Position numbers and translations under genes: made by a program. A DNA stretch of 64,000 nucleotides from Paraburkholderia xenovorans LB400 (GTDB taxonomy: Bacteria; Pseudomonadota; Gammaproteobacteria; Burkholderiales; Burkholderiaceae). The notes under the pieces are model-generated. The model had not been told where the DNA came from. It saw nothing but the letters and a program-made list of their open reading frames with translations, and did not search any database. Below are positions 24,943 to 32,937 of the stretch, one piece after another. The stretch covers positions 2,852,001 through 2,916,000 of the forward strand of contig NC_007951.1 in the NCBI RefSeq assembly GCF_000013645.1. The letters run 5' to 3'. How positions within the stretch are numbered: position 1 is the first letter of the stretch; each line of letters starts with the position of its first letter.

Positions 24943-25829
24943 AGTACGCCTGGATCGAGCTTCACAGCCGACAATGGCCGGTGTCCCTGACCTGCCAGGT
25001 GCTGGGTGTCAGCCCCAGCGGTTACCACGCGCGCAAGGCGCGGGATGTCGATACTGACCGAGCGCGCCGACGCATCAGCAACGACGCTCTGCTGGTGCAC
25101 ATCAAGGCCGTGCACGCTGAATCCAAAGGCGAGTACGGCTGGCCGCGCGTGTGGAAGAAGTTGCTGGCCCAGGGCATTCGCGTCAGCAAGGATCGTGTCC
25201 AACAGCTCATGAAGCTGCACGGCATCAGGGCGAAGACCAAACGCCGGTTCAAGGTCACGACCGACAGCAACCACAGCCTGCCGGTCGCGCCGGACCTGCT
25301 GCAACGAGACTTCTCTCCCGCGCGTCCAGATCAGGTCTGGACTACGGACATCACGTACATCTGGACGGACGAGGGTTGGCTGTTTCTGACCGTCATCCTC
25401 GACCTGTTCAGCCGTCAGGTGGTGGGCTGGTCGATGCAGCCGCACATGCGCACGGAGCTGGTGTCTGACGCGCTGCGTATGGCGTGGTTTCGCCGCCGGC
25501 CGGAAGCGGGCCTGATCGTCCATAGCGACCGCGGTAGCCAGTATTGCAGTCGTGACTTCCAGGACCTGCTTAAGGGCTACGGCATGCGCAGCTCGATGAG
25601 CCGTCGAGGAAATTGTTGGGACAACGCGCCGACCGAGAGCTTGTGGGGATCGCTCAAGCGAGCACGCATCCTTGGCCAGCGCTTTGCAACGCGTCGGGAA
25701 GCGATGGACGAGGTAATCGACTGGTTGAGCTTCTACAATCATTCGCGCTTGCACTCGACGTTGGGCTACGTCAGTCCGATGCAGTTCGAGCGGGACTGGT
25801 ACGCTGCCCAGAACCAACGGGTGGCATAA
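24939..25829 (+). CDS. IS3-family transposase OrfB (DDE integrase core)
   Basis: A 296-aa transposase catalytic subunit. Catalytic residues fall in VWTTDITYIWTDEG (first D), IVHSDRGSQYCS (second D) and CWDNAPTESLWGSLKRA (E), the IS3-type DDE arrangement; the end has YNHSRLHSTLGYVSPMQFE. Start ATG overlaps OrfA; translation may also occur as an OrfAB frameshift product. Complete and apparently functional. Confidence 0.95.
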   Translation: MKYAWIELHSRQWPVSLTCQVLGVSPSGYHARKARDVDTDRARRRISNDALLVHIKAVHAESKGEYGWPRVWKKLLAQGIRVSKDRVQQLMKLHGIRAKTKRRFKVTTDSNHSLPVAPDLLQRDFSPARPDQVWTTDITYIWTDEGWLFLTVILDLFSRQVVGWSMQPHMRTELVSDALRMAWFRRRPEAGLIVHSDRGSQYCSRDFQDLLKGYGMRSSMSRRGNCWDNAPTESLWGSLKRARILGQRFATRREAMDEVIDWLSFYNHSRLHSTLGYVSPMQFERDWYAAQNQRVA

Positions 25830-25832
25830 TCT

Positions 25833-25870
25833 CACTCAGCTAAGGGATCCGAAATTCGCGGGCAACGTCA
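25833..25870 (-). repeat. Right terminal inverted repeat of the IS
   Basis: Complement of the left end; its outer edge abuts the second ACG of the target duplication. Confidence 0.85.
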
Positions 25871-25873
25871 ACG

Positions 25874-26086
25874 TTCCTCCTGAATCTGTCGGACCGCCTG
25901 AGAATGCGCGGCTATTCGCCGGCCGAGTTTTACCTGCGCATGACGCGCGAGGAAATCGGCAGCTACCTCGGCATCAAGCTCGAAACGGTAAGCCGGATGC
26001 TCTCCAAATTCCAGCGTGACGGATTGCTCGACGCACACGGCAAGAATATCCGCATCCTCGATCACGACGGTCTCGTGCGGGTTTGA
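25874..26086 (+). pseudogene. fnr: fnr-like oxygen regulator, 3' part (DNA-binding domain)
   Basis: Continues the fnr frame after the IS: FLLNLSDRLRMRGYSPAEFY, then LRMTREEIGSYLGIKLETVS and RMLSKFQRDGLL. The recognition helix keeps the E-xx-SR residues that read TTGAT/ATCAA half-sites. An internal ATG (25904) opens a 60-aa frame, but that would lack the dimer helix and sensor domain. The target specificity seen here matches the boxes spread over the neighbouring 30 kb. Confidence 0.93.
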
Positions 26087-26184
26087 TTCGCCGGGGCCGG
26101 AAGGTAGCGCCAGCGCGAAGCGCACGGCAACGGAATGGCGCGCCGCGTCGCGCCAAACGGCCAACGAACTAATGGACTACCGGA

Positions 26185-27171
26185 CTACCGGACTACGAGC
26201 ACCGCGGCGCCGGTTAACCTGCCATCCCGCAGATCGCTCAGTGCCCGGTTCGCATCCGTCAGCGCGTAAGTGGTCGTGTCGATCTCGAGGCGCCGCTCGG
26301 TAGCAATTCGCATGAAGGCAAGTCCGTCCTCGCGCGTCAGATTGGCGATCGATACCACGCGCCGCTCGCCCCACAGAAATGCGTAGGGGAATGACGGAAT
26401 GTCGCTCATGTGAATCCCGCCGCACACCACCGTCCCCCCTTTTGCCACCGCGCGCAATGCTTGCGGAACGAGCGCTCCGACGGGTGCGAAGATCAGGGCT
26501 GCATCCAGCTCGGCGGGCGGCGCTTCGTCGCTGCCGCCCGCCCACGCCGCGCCAAGGCGCAGCGCGAGTTGCTGGGCCGCGTGATCGCCCGGGCGCGTGA
26601 ACGCATACACCGTGCGCTTCTGATGAAGCGCGACCTGCGCGACGATATGCGCCGCCGCGCCAAAACCGTAAATGCCGATCCGCTGGGCGTCGCCCGCCAT
26701 TTTCAACGTGCGGTAGCCGATCAGACCCGCGCACAGCAACGGCGCCGCCTCGATATCCGGGTACTGCGCCGGCAGATGAAAGCAATACTGACTGTCGGCG
26801 ACGGTGCGCTCGGCGTAACCGCCGTCGATCGTATAGCCCGTGAAGCCCGGTTCGTCGCAGAGATTTTCCCGCGCCGACAGGCAGTAGCGGCAATGCCCGC
26901 AGGTGTGGCCGAGCCACGGCACGCCCACCCGGTCGCCGACGGCAAAGCCCGTCACACCCGCGCCGAGCCCGGCCACGGTACCGACGATCTCGTGGCCCGG
27001 AATCACGGGCTGCTTCGGATGCTCGAGCTCATGGTCAACCAGATGAAGATCGGTGCGGCACACGCCGCACGCGTGAATCTGGATCAGCAGTTGCCCGGGA
27101 CCGGGCTTCGGGTCCGGCACCTCCTGCTCACGCAACAACGCTGAGCTACCGTCGAACACCATCGCACGCAT
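26185..27171 (-). CDS. Zinc-dependent alcohol dehydrogenase (MDR family)
   Basis: A 328-aa enzyme. It has the HACGVCRTDLHLVDHEL zinc-ligand motif, GHEIVGTVAGLG, the structural zinc loop CGHCRYCLSARENLC and an AdhA-type sequence CDEPGFTGYTIDGGYAE. The Rossmann glycine motif GFGAAAHI is less canonical than usual. Start at 27171 follows GAGGAGAA. It is convergent with the broken fnr gene. Third Zn alcohol dehydrogenase of the block; likely acts on aldehydes and alcohols formed during fermentation. Substrate unknown. Confidence 0.9.
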   Translation of the reverse strand: MRAMVFDGSSALLREQEVPDPKPGPGQLLIQIHACGVCRTDLHLVDHELEHPKQPVIPGHEIVGTVAGLGAGVTGFAVGDRVGVPWLGHTCGHCRYCLSARENLCDEPGFTGYTIDGGYAERTVADSQYCFHLPAQYPDIEAAPLLCAGLIGYRTLKMAGDAQRIGIYGFGAAAHIVAQVALHQKRTVYAFTRPGDHAAQQLALRLGAAWAGGSDEAPPAELDAALIFAPVGALVPQALRAVAKGGTVVCGGIHMSDIPSFPYAFLWGERRVVSIANLTREDGLAFMRIATERRLEIDTTTYALTDANRALSDLRDGRLTGAAVLVVR

Positions 27172-27273
27172 ACGGTTCTCCTCAAACCTGGTAAGCCAGC
27201 GTACATATCAAGTCCCGCCGCGGCAAGCATCGCGACGCGATACTGCGACCCACGCCGGCTGCCCTGCCGGCAT

Positions 27274-27549
27274 TCACTCGCAAAAGCGGAAGTAGCCGCT
27301 ATGCATGAGCACCGGTTTGCCGCCGATCTCGTGGAGCAACTGCCTTGCGGCGTGTTCGATCGGATGCCGGTTCGAGTTGAACGCGCTAATCAGGTCGTCC
27401 TCGCGCAGCGACGCTGCACCGAAATGATCTTCGAGCGCTTCCGCGGTAATCGCGCACTGCACACGCTCGCCGTCCACTTCGGCAGGAAACGCGACGACGA
27501 GATCGCGCGCGCAGTACTCCGGACGTTCTTCAGGAAAATGAATCTTCAT
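27274..27549 (-). CDS. DUF1488-type small protein
   Basis: A 91-aa protein starting MKIHFPEERPEYCARDLVVA. It matches the DUF1488 pattern: an F-P start, a strand with FPAEVDGERVQCAITAEALE, and a DHFGA...LISAFNSNRHPIEHAA core. Cytoplasmic, function unknown; common in stress gene clusters of Burkholderiales. Start at 27549 with AGGTGA upstream. Divergent from the cytochrome c gene, with which it may share the FNR-type box at 27715-27728. Confidence 0.8.
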   Translation of the reverse strand: MKIHFPEERPEYCARDLVVAFPAEVDGERVQCAITAEALEDHFGAASLREDDLISAFNSNRHPIEHAARQLLHEIGGKPVLMHSGYFRFCE

Positions 27550-27714
27550 GACCGTCACCTGATTCGTTGCGCAGGGTGCGAAGCTGGACCGGTCGTGTTC
27601 GCGCACCTACGCGCCGCGCGCCACGCTTCGGGACGGATGCGACCTATGCGTCGCCCGCCTGTCAGCAGCATAGGACCTATGCGCGGGACGTCAAATTCAG
27701 GCATTACGTCCTGG

Positions 27715-27728
27715 TTGACCGAAGTCAA
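27715..27728. promoter_or_regulatory. FNR-type box TTGAC-CGAA-GTCAA
   Basis: A perfect TTGAC/GTCAA dyad centred 64 bp upstream of the cytochrome c start. Confidence 0.75.
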
Positions 27729-27785
27729 CGGCACCCAACCTGGTCCCCGTACACTGAACTCATCCCCTGCGCAGGAGAACTTGCC

Positions 27786-28121
27786 GTGAATGCCTTATTC
27801 CGAAGCTGCCTCGTCGCGTGTACGGCGTTAGTGCTGGTAGCCGGCGCCGCGCGGGCCGAGCCGGAACCGGCCGCGCTGGTCGATCAGCAGCACTGCATGT
27901 TTTGCCACACCCGGGATGCGCCGTTTCTCGCTCCGTCGTTCCAGCAGATCGCCGAACGCTATCGCAACGTACCGAATGCGCAGTTCATGCTCGAGCACAA
28001 ACTGCGGCTCGGCGGCAAGGCGCATTGGGGCGACATGGCGATGCCGCTGCCGGGCGATCGCGGCGGCCCGTTGTCGGCGGAAGATGCCCATACGCTGGTG
28101 CAATGGGTACTAAGTCAATAA
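27786..28121 (+). CDS. Class I cytochrome c (periplasmic)
   Basis: A 111-aa secreted c-type cytochrome. The signal peptide ends AGAARA-EPEP; the heme attachment motif is CMFCH (QQHCMFCHTRD) and the C-terminal axial methionine is in HWGDMAMPLPGD. It resembles c551-type electron carriers used with alternative oxidases or peroxidases. The start is GTG at 27786 with AGGAG at the right distance and a good signal peptide directly after; the longer ATG frame upstream crosses the FNR-type box. Likely oxygen-limited expression. Confidence 0.9.
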   Translation: MNALFRSCLVACTALVLVAGAARAEPEPAALVDQQHCMFCHTRDAPFLAPSFQQIAERYRNVPNAQFMLEHKLRLGGKAHWGDMAMPLPGDRGGPLSAEDAHTLVQWVLSQ

Positions 28122-28194
28122 ACCCGCTTTCGGAGCCGCGATGTCTCGCGGTCCGCTTCGATTGAACGACGGCCGTACGTTTCGGAGAACTTTC

Positions 28195-28569
28195 ATGCGT
28201 CTCACTGTCCACCTCGACACGTTCGATCGTGTCCATCCGATGGCATTTGCAATCCTGTGGCTCGACAAGGACGCACGGAAATGGTCGCGTGAAGGCCATC
28301 TCGGGCTCGAACTGCCCGAATGGGGCACGCTGCACGTGGATTGCGGCAATACGCTCGTATGCGGGCCGCACGATACGACGCCCGTCTGTGTGCTGGAAGG
28401 GCTCGATCTGAATGACCGCGATGGACCGTTCGAAGGCGAAACCGGTCGCGCCCAATGGTGCGCCGAACGCGGCCGCACCCTGATGACCGGCCACTGGCAC
28501 GTGCAATGTGTCGACAACGAACAGGTGCAGCCGGAACACGGCCTGTTCGCCTCCGACAGCGACCTGTGA
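28195..28569 (+). CDS. Conserved protein of unknown function
   Basis: A 124-aa acidic soluble protein starting MRLTVHLDTFDRVHPMAFAI. No signal peptide or membrane segment. Four cysteines (DCGNTLVCG, VCVLEG, WCAERG, HVQCVDN) might bind a metal but do not form a standard finger. The start at 28195 is set by CGGAGAA upstream; the ATG at 28141 has none. It sits between the cytochrome c gene and another unknown gene and may be in the same transcript. I do not recognise the family. Confidence 0.7.
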   Translation: MRLTVHLDTFDRVHPMAFAILWLDKDARKWSREGHLGLELPEWGTLHVDCGNTLVCGPHDTTPVCVLEGLDLNDRDGPFEGETGRAQWCAERGRTLMTGHWHVQCVDNEQVQPEHGLFASDSDL

Positions 28570-28604
28570 AACGCTGATGTCTCGACCTGCGGGAGGCCAC
28601 CGTC

Positions 28605-29081
28605 ATGGGACTAACCACCGATCTGGACGGCGTCCGTCACGCGTACGGACTCTGCTTCGTGCGCGTGCCGTGGGCCTATTTCACACGCTTGCCGCTCACC
28701 GGGCAATGGGGCGACGGCTGGGAACGCGCGCCCTATGAACAGCACGCCGGCCTGCCCTACGAGGACGCGGCGCAGCAGATTCTGACCGTGGCGTTCGATG
28801 GGCCGCTGTTGCCGCCCGACGCCGGGTACGACGGCCGCGCGCGCAGCGTCAACGAAATCAACCGCGGCGACGCGCCCTGGCTGCGCACGCAGGATTTCAT
28901 CAATAACGCGCCGGTGCGAATTGCCGCGGGCGTATCGCTCGAACGATTCGTGGAACTGGTGGAACTGGCTGGCGGCCATGTGTTTGCGCCGCTCGGCTGG
29001 GGTTCGCTGCGGCTCGCGCCCGTGGAACCGGACGGGCCTTCAGGCGTGACGAAGTGCGGACACCGGCCGGATGTTGCATGA
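28605..29081 (+). CDS. Conserved protein of unknown function
   Basis: A 158-aa soluble protein starting MGLTTDLDGVRHAYGLCFVR, rich in tryptophan and glycine, ending GHVFAPLGWGSLRLAPVEPD. No recognised motif. Start at 28605 with GGGAGG upstream. It follows the 124-aa unknown gene by 35 bp and is probably co-transcribed. Function unknown. Confidence 0.7.
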   Translation: MGLTTDLDGVRHAYGLCFVRVPWAYFTRLPLTGQWGDGWERAPYEQHAGLPYEDAAQQILTVAFDGPLLPPDAGYDGRARSVNEINRGDAPWLRTQDFINNAPVRIAAGVSLERFVELVELAGGHVFAPLGWGSLRLAPVEPDGPSGVTKCGHRPDVA

Positions 29082-29108
29082 GCGGTGCCGCGCAACAACG
29101 CTCATGGC

Positions 29109-29306
29109 TTAACCGTGCCCGTCGCCGTCGGCTGTCGAATTGAGCAGCATGACAAAACACGCGACGCCGACGATCAGCGCCGCGACGCCGTAGTGAAACA
29201 CCGGCGCCTCATCGAAGAGCAAACCGCGAATCGACGCCGCGATACCTGCGAGTGCCACGAATACGGCGATGGCCGAAAAAACGATTCTATTTTCTGAGCG
29301 GACCAT
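29109..29306 (-). CDS. Small two-helix membrane protein
   Basis: A 65-aa protein with two hydrophobic helices (IVFSAIAVFVALAGIAASI and YGVAALIVGVACFVMLL) joined by a short charged loop. The start at 29306 (MVRSENR) is preceded by GGAGGA. FNR-type box centred 71 bp upstream. Function unknown; such small membrane proteins are usual in low-oxygen regulons. Confidence 0.78.
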   Translation of the reverse strand: MVRSENRIVFSAIAVFVALAGIAASIRGLLFDEAPVFHYGVAALIVGVACFVMLLNSTADGDGHG

Positions 29307-29370
29307 GATGTCCTCCATGAAGTCTGAACGGAGTGGTGAGGACATCATCGGCCTTGCGGGCCGGTCGGGT

Positions 29371-29384
29371 TTGATGAGCGTCAA
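29371..29384. promoter_or_regulatory. FNR-type box TTGAT-GAGC-GTCAA
   Basis: Nine of ten half-site bases; 71 bp upstream of the small membrane protein and just after the stop of the 170-aa gene. Last box of the block. Confidence 0.7.
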
Positions 29385-29396
29385 TCGCCGTAGCGG

Positions 29397-29909
29397 TCAC
29401 GGCTTCTTTGTACGCGGCAACGCCGCATTCAGGAATGGATTGAAGCTGTTCGAACGCGCTGGCGGGTTGGTCTTTTTTGAGCGGCGCCGCTTGTCCGGCT
29501 GCGCGCCGCCGGACAATTGCGCGAGGAGTTCATCTGTGCCGGAGTCTTCGTCCGCATTTGCGTTTTTTCTGTTTTTTGCGCGCGCCCGCTGACCGTCTTC
29601 GGCATTTGCATCTGCATTTGCAGTGCGTGCCGGCACCGATACGCCGGCGATATGTTCGACGACGCTCATGAACGAGTCCGAAGGCGACTGCAGGGCATCG
29701 CCGGGCAGCATCGTCAGCACGACGATTTCATGCAGCGAGCGGCCGTCGACGGAACGGGCATGAGGGGCCGTGTTCCAGTCGGCATCCGCGTGCGCGAACG
29801 CGCCGATGACACGCTCCAGTACCGCTGGCGACAGCACGCCGCCGTCATACAGGCTGACGACCAGACGCTCGAAAACATGGAACGGCGTCGCTGCGGCGGC
29901 TTTTGGCAT
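29397..29909 (-). CDS. Protein of unknown function with charged repetitive tail
   Basis: A 170-aa protein. Residues 1-90 look folded (FHVFERLVVSLYDGGVLSPA and LHEIVVLTMLPGDALQ); the rest is an Ala/Asn/Asp- and Lys/Arg-rich low-complexity tail (ANADANAEDGQRARAKNRKN). The tail coding contains a short GCATTTGC-type repeat near 29600-29622. Start at 29909 has AAGGAG upstream. No recognised family; possibly a nucleoid- or storage-granule-associated protein, but this is a guess. Confidence 0.65.
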   Translation of the reverse strand: MPKAAAATPFHVFERLVVSLYDGGVLSPAVLERVIGAFAHADADWNTAPHARSVDGRSLHEIVVLTMLPGDALQSPSDSFMSVVEHIAGVSVPARTANADANAEDGQRARAKNRKNANADEDSGTDELLAQLSGGAQPDKRRRSKKTNPPARSNSFNPFLNAALPRTKKP

Positions 29910-30235
29910 GCGTTTCTACTCCTTGATGAATTCGCTGTGTTCGCCCGCAAACGGACGCCGGAACGGCTGGACTCGCGCGGGCCACAACGTCCGCGCGATC
30001 TTTCCCGTGGCCCTGGCGGGAAAAGACGTTGCCCGTTTCGCATGGAGATAGTCTACGCAGGCGGGCATCGAATGTATCGAATGCGGCGGGTTTTTTGAAC
30101 CGGCTCGAATCGGCAGGCAACCGCGCCGGACCCGGCACGTTAGTTGCCTCTGAGCCAGTTCCCGAAGTGCTGTTCGGCGGCGGCGCTCCTGAGCCGACTG
30201 CGACCCGCTTTGCGTCAATCCCGGCACGGAACACA
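29910..30235. other. 326-bp divergent gap, no gene recognised
   Basis: Between the 170-aa gene and the NUDIX gene. No FNR-type box, RNA gene or convincing small ORF was seen. It marks the right edge of the FNR-box block. Confidence 0.5.
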
Positions 30236-30643
30236 ATGAAAGACCGATCGACCGTCATCTGTATCCGGGACAGGAGGATTCTTCTCGTAGCCCGAACGCG
30301 CCTGTCCTGGCCCTTGCGATGGTCATTGCCGGGCGGCACGGTCAAACTCGCCGAATCGCCCGTGGAGGCGGCCGTGCGTGAGCTCAGAGAGGAAACGTCC
30401 ATCGAGCAGTCAAGGCTCGATTACCTTTTCCAGTTTGGCGGCCTCGCGAAACGGCACCATGTGTTTGCGGCAAACCTCGCGCTTGACGTGTCACCCAAGC
30501 CCTGCAACGAAATCTCGCGGTGCGACTGGTTCAGTCCGGCCGAGATAGCAGCGCTGCCGGCCAGTATCCCGACACGGTCGATCGTCGAGTTGTTCCTGAC
30601 CTGGCACGGTGCGAAGGTCATGCAAGGCGACCCGTCCCTGTGA
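30236..30643 (+). CDS. NUDIX hydrolase
   Basis: A 135-aa enzyme with a near-complete Nudix box, GGTVKLAESPVEAAVRELRE followed by ETSIEQ (G-x5-E-x7-REUxEExxU). It should cleave nucleoside diphosphate derivatives with Mg2+. A TSP/DxxxxSP-type C-terminal region (CDWFSPAEIAAL) is present. Start at 30236 has only a weak GGA upstream; the frame extends to 30029 without a better start. Stands alone. Substrate unknown. Confidence 0.83.
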   Translation: MKDRSTVICIRDRRILLVARTRLSWPLRWSLPGGTVKLAESPVEAAVRELREETSIEQSRLDYLFQFGGLAKRHHVFAANLALDVSPKPCNEISRCDWFSPAEIAALPASIPTRSIVELFLTWHGAKVMQGDPSL

Positions 30644-30731
30644 ACCGTTCGCACGCGACGCGCCACGCGCAGCGTCGCGGGCGGGGTCGTCACCATCACC
30701 GCTGCGACACGCGGCATCTGTCACGCCAAGC

Positions 30732-30752
30732 TTTTTTCAACGTTTGAAAAAA
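30732..30752. repeat. AT-rich palindrome TTTTTTCAA-CGT-TTGAAAAAA
   Basis: Perfect 9-bp arms, 3-nt spacer, in the 422-bp gap 30644-31065. Could be an operator or a bidirectional terminator of the NUDIX gene (T-runs on both strands but no GC stem). Confidence 0.6.
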
Positions 30753-30776
30753 TGACGCGTTAGTGGCAAGAAAAAA

Positions 30777-30929
30777 ATGGCGCAGCCCGCCCGCTCCCCG
30801 AAACCTGAGTGCTCGCGCAAACAGGCACGCGGCAAACTCGGCGGCAAGCTCGGCGACAAGCACCGCGGCGAACGCCACGCCGCACCCGAGCAACGCGACG
30901 TGCCACAGCGCGAGATGTGCGCAGCCTGA
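30777..30929 (+). CDS. Possible 50-aa basic hydrophilic protein (doubtful)
   Basis: An ORF too short for usual cut-offs: starts MAQPARSPKPECSRKQARGK, then LGGKLGDKHRGERHAAPE. Highly charged, with KLGGKLGDKH repeats reminiscent of stress-induced KGG-type small proteins. Weak ribosome site (an A-run). It lies just after the AT-rich palindrome and 136 bp before the ThDP enzyme. Confidence 0.3.
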   Translation: MAQPARSPKPECSRKQARGKLGGKLGDKHRGERHAAPEQRDVPQREMCAA

Positions 30930-31065
30930 ATGCCGGCCGGAGGAAGCATGTCTTGCGGCGCGACAGGACCCGGATCAGCTTACGCCACGCCTGCAACGGC
31001 AGGGAACAGCGCTTGCTCGCCGTTGCTTCGACCACCCTCATGCACCGTGTACGAAGGAGAGCCTG

Positions 31066-32907
31066 ATGTCTCAAACCGTCGGCGATTTCATCATTGAACG
31101 ACTTCACGCCTGGGGCGTGCGCCGCATCTATGGCTACCCCGGCGACGGCATCAACGGCGTTTTCGGCGCGCTCAACCGCGCGCAAACCGAAGCCGCCAGG
31201 CACCGCAAAAAAGGATCCGACGACAGCGCGCACGCGATCGAATTCGTCCAGGTTCGCCACGAGGAAATGGCCGCCTTCATGGCGGCGGCCCATGCAAAAT
31301 TCACCGGCGAGCTTGGCGTATGCATCGCGACCTCCGGCCCCGGCGCCTCGCATCTGCTGACCGGACTGTACGACGCTCGCATGGACCATATGCCCGTGCT
31401 CGCCATAGCGGGCCAGCAGGCGCGCGCCGCGCTCGGCGGTCACTATCAGCAGGAGCTCGACCTCGTCTCCATGTTCAAGGACGTGGCCGGAGCTTTCGTC
31501 GAACAGGCTACGGTGCCCGCGCAAGTGCGCCATCTGGTCGACCGCGCTGTGCGCACGGCACTTTCCGAACGCAAGGTCACGGCGCTGATCCTGCCCAATG
31601 ATCTGCAAGATCTGCCCTACGAAGCACCCGGACGCAAGCACGGCACGCTGCATTCGGGCGTGGGTTATCGCGCGCCGCGCCTCGTGCCCTACCCCGACGA
31701 TCTTCAGCAAGCCGCCGATATCCTGAACGCCGGCAAGAAAGTGGCGATCCTCGTCGGCGCGGGCGGCCTGCACGCCACCGACGAACTGATCGCCGTCGCC
31801 GAAAAGCTCGGTGCGGGGGTCGCGAAGGCGCTGCTCGGCAAAGCCGCGCTGCCCGACGATCTGCCGTGGGTGACCGGCTCGATCGGACTGCTCGGCACCA
31901 AACCCAGCTACGACCTGATGGCCGAATGCGATACGCTGCTGATGATCGGCTCCGGTTTTCCGTACGCGGAATTTCTGCCGAAGGAAGGCGCGGCGCGCGG
32001 CGTGCAGATCGACATCAAGGCCGACATGCTGAGCCTGCGTTACCCGATGGAAGTGAATCTGGTCGGCGACAGTGCCGAAACCTTGCGCGCGCTGCTGCCG
32101 CTACTCGAAGAGAAGAAGGATCGCGCGTGGCGCAAGCGGGTCGAAGGCTGGAGCGCAGACTGGTGGAAAACGCTCGACAAGCGTGCGCACGAGCCGGGCA
32201 AGGACGCCGTCAATCCGCAGCTCACCGTGTGGGAACTGTCGAAGCGCATTGCGTCCAACGCGATCGTCACGAGCGACTCCGGTTCGGTGGCGAACTGGTA
32301 CGCGCGCGACCTGAAAGTGCAGCGCGGCATGATGTGTTCGCTCTCGGGCGGACTGGCGTCGATGGGCGCCGCCGTGCCATATGCGATCGCCGCCAAATTC
32401 GCGTATCCGGAGCGCCCTGTGATTGCGCTCGTCGGCGACGGCGCAATGCAGATGAACAATATGGCCGAGCTGATCACCGTGTCGAAGTACTGGCGAGGCT
32501 GGTCCGATCCGCGCTGGATCTGCATGGTGCTGAACAACCAGGACCTCAACCAGGTGACGTGGGAACAGCGCGCGATGGAAGGCGATCCGAAGTTCGAAGC
32601 ATCGCAGGACATTCCCTGCGTGCCGTATCACAAGTTCGCGGAACTGATCGGCCTCAAGGGCATCTACGTCGACGACGCGCAGCAGATGGGCGCCGCCTGG
32701 GACGATGCGCTCGCCGCCGACCGCCCGGTGGTCATCGAAGTGAAGGCCGATCCCAACATCGCGCCGCTGCCGCCGCATATCACGCTGGCCCAGGCGAAGG
32801 CGTTTGCATCGACGCTGATGAAGGGCGATCCCAACGAAGGCAATGTGATAGTCGAGACGGCGAAGCAGGTGCTCGACGCGGTGCTGCCGGGCCATCACAG
32901 CAAGTGA
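31066..32907 (+). CDS. ThDP-dependent enzyme of the pyruvate oxidase/acetolactate synthase family
   Basis: A 613-aa enzyme. The N-terminal PYR domain has GVRRIYGYPGDGINGVFGAL and the catalytic glutamate in VRHEEMAAFMAAAHAK; the central domain has ILVGAGGLHATDELI; the C-terminal PP domain has GDGAMQMNNMAELITVSKYW and NNQDLNQV (ThDP motif GDG-x-NN). Most like PoxB-type pyruvate dehydrogenases that give acetate, which would feed the acs route upstream, although a dedicated FAD or membrane segment is not evident. Start at 31066 follows AAGGAGAG; the longer frame to 30763 has unlikely composition. Exact substrate unknown. Confidence 0.88.
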   Translation: MSQTVGDFIIERLHAWGVRRIYGYPGDGINGVFGALNRAQTEAARHRKKGSDDSAHAIEFVQVRHEEMAAFMAAAHAKFTGELGVCIATSGPGASHLLTGLYDARMDHMPVLAIAGQQARAALGGHYQQELDLVSMFKDVAGAFVEQATVPAQVRHLVDRAVRTALSERKVTALILPNDLQDLPYEAPGRKHGTLHSGVGYRAPRLVPYPDDLQQAADILNAGKKVAILVGAGGLHATDELIAVAEKLGAGVAKALLGKAALPDDLPWVTGSIGLLGTKPSYDLMAECDTLLMIGSGFPYAEFLPKEGAARGVQIDIKADMLSLRYPMEVNLVGDSAETLRALLPLLEEKKDRAWRKRVEGWSADWWKTLDKRAHEPGKDAVNPQLTVWELSKRIASNAIVTSDSGSVANWYARDLKVQRGMMCSLSGGLASMGAAVPYAIAAKFAYPERPVIALVGDGAMQMNNMAELITVSKYWRGWSDPRWICMVLNNQDLNQVTWEQRAMEGDPKFEASQDIPCVPYHKFAELIGLKGIYVDDAQQMGAAWDDALAADRPVVIEVKADPNIAPLPPHITLAQAKAFASTLMKGDPNEGNVIVETAKQVLDAVLPGHHSK

Positions 32908-32937
32908 GCGCGGCGGCGCCCGCCGAAGTGCCGAAGG

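Larger units (their letters stand above)
24589..25870 (+). mobile_element. IS3-family insertion sequence (1282 bp)
   Basis: The element carries two overlapping frames (orfA, orfB) and imperfect terminal inverted repeats (about 37 bp; both ends start TGA, then TTGCCCGC, GGATCCCTT and GCTGAGTG). A 3-bp direct repeat ACG (24586-24588 and 25871-25873) flanks it, as expected of IS3-family transposition. Removing the element and one ACG restores an uninterrupted fnr frame. Both frames are intact and the target duplication is perfect, so the insertion looks recent. Confidence 0.95.
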
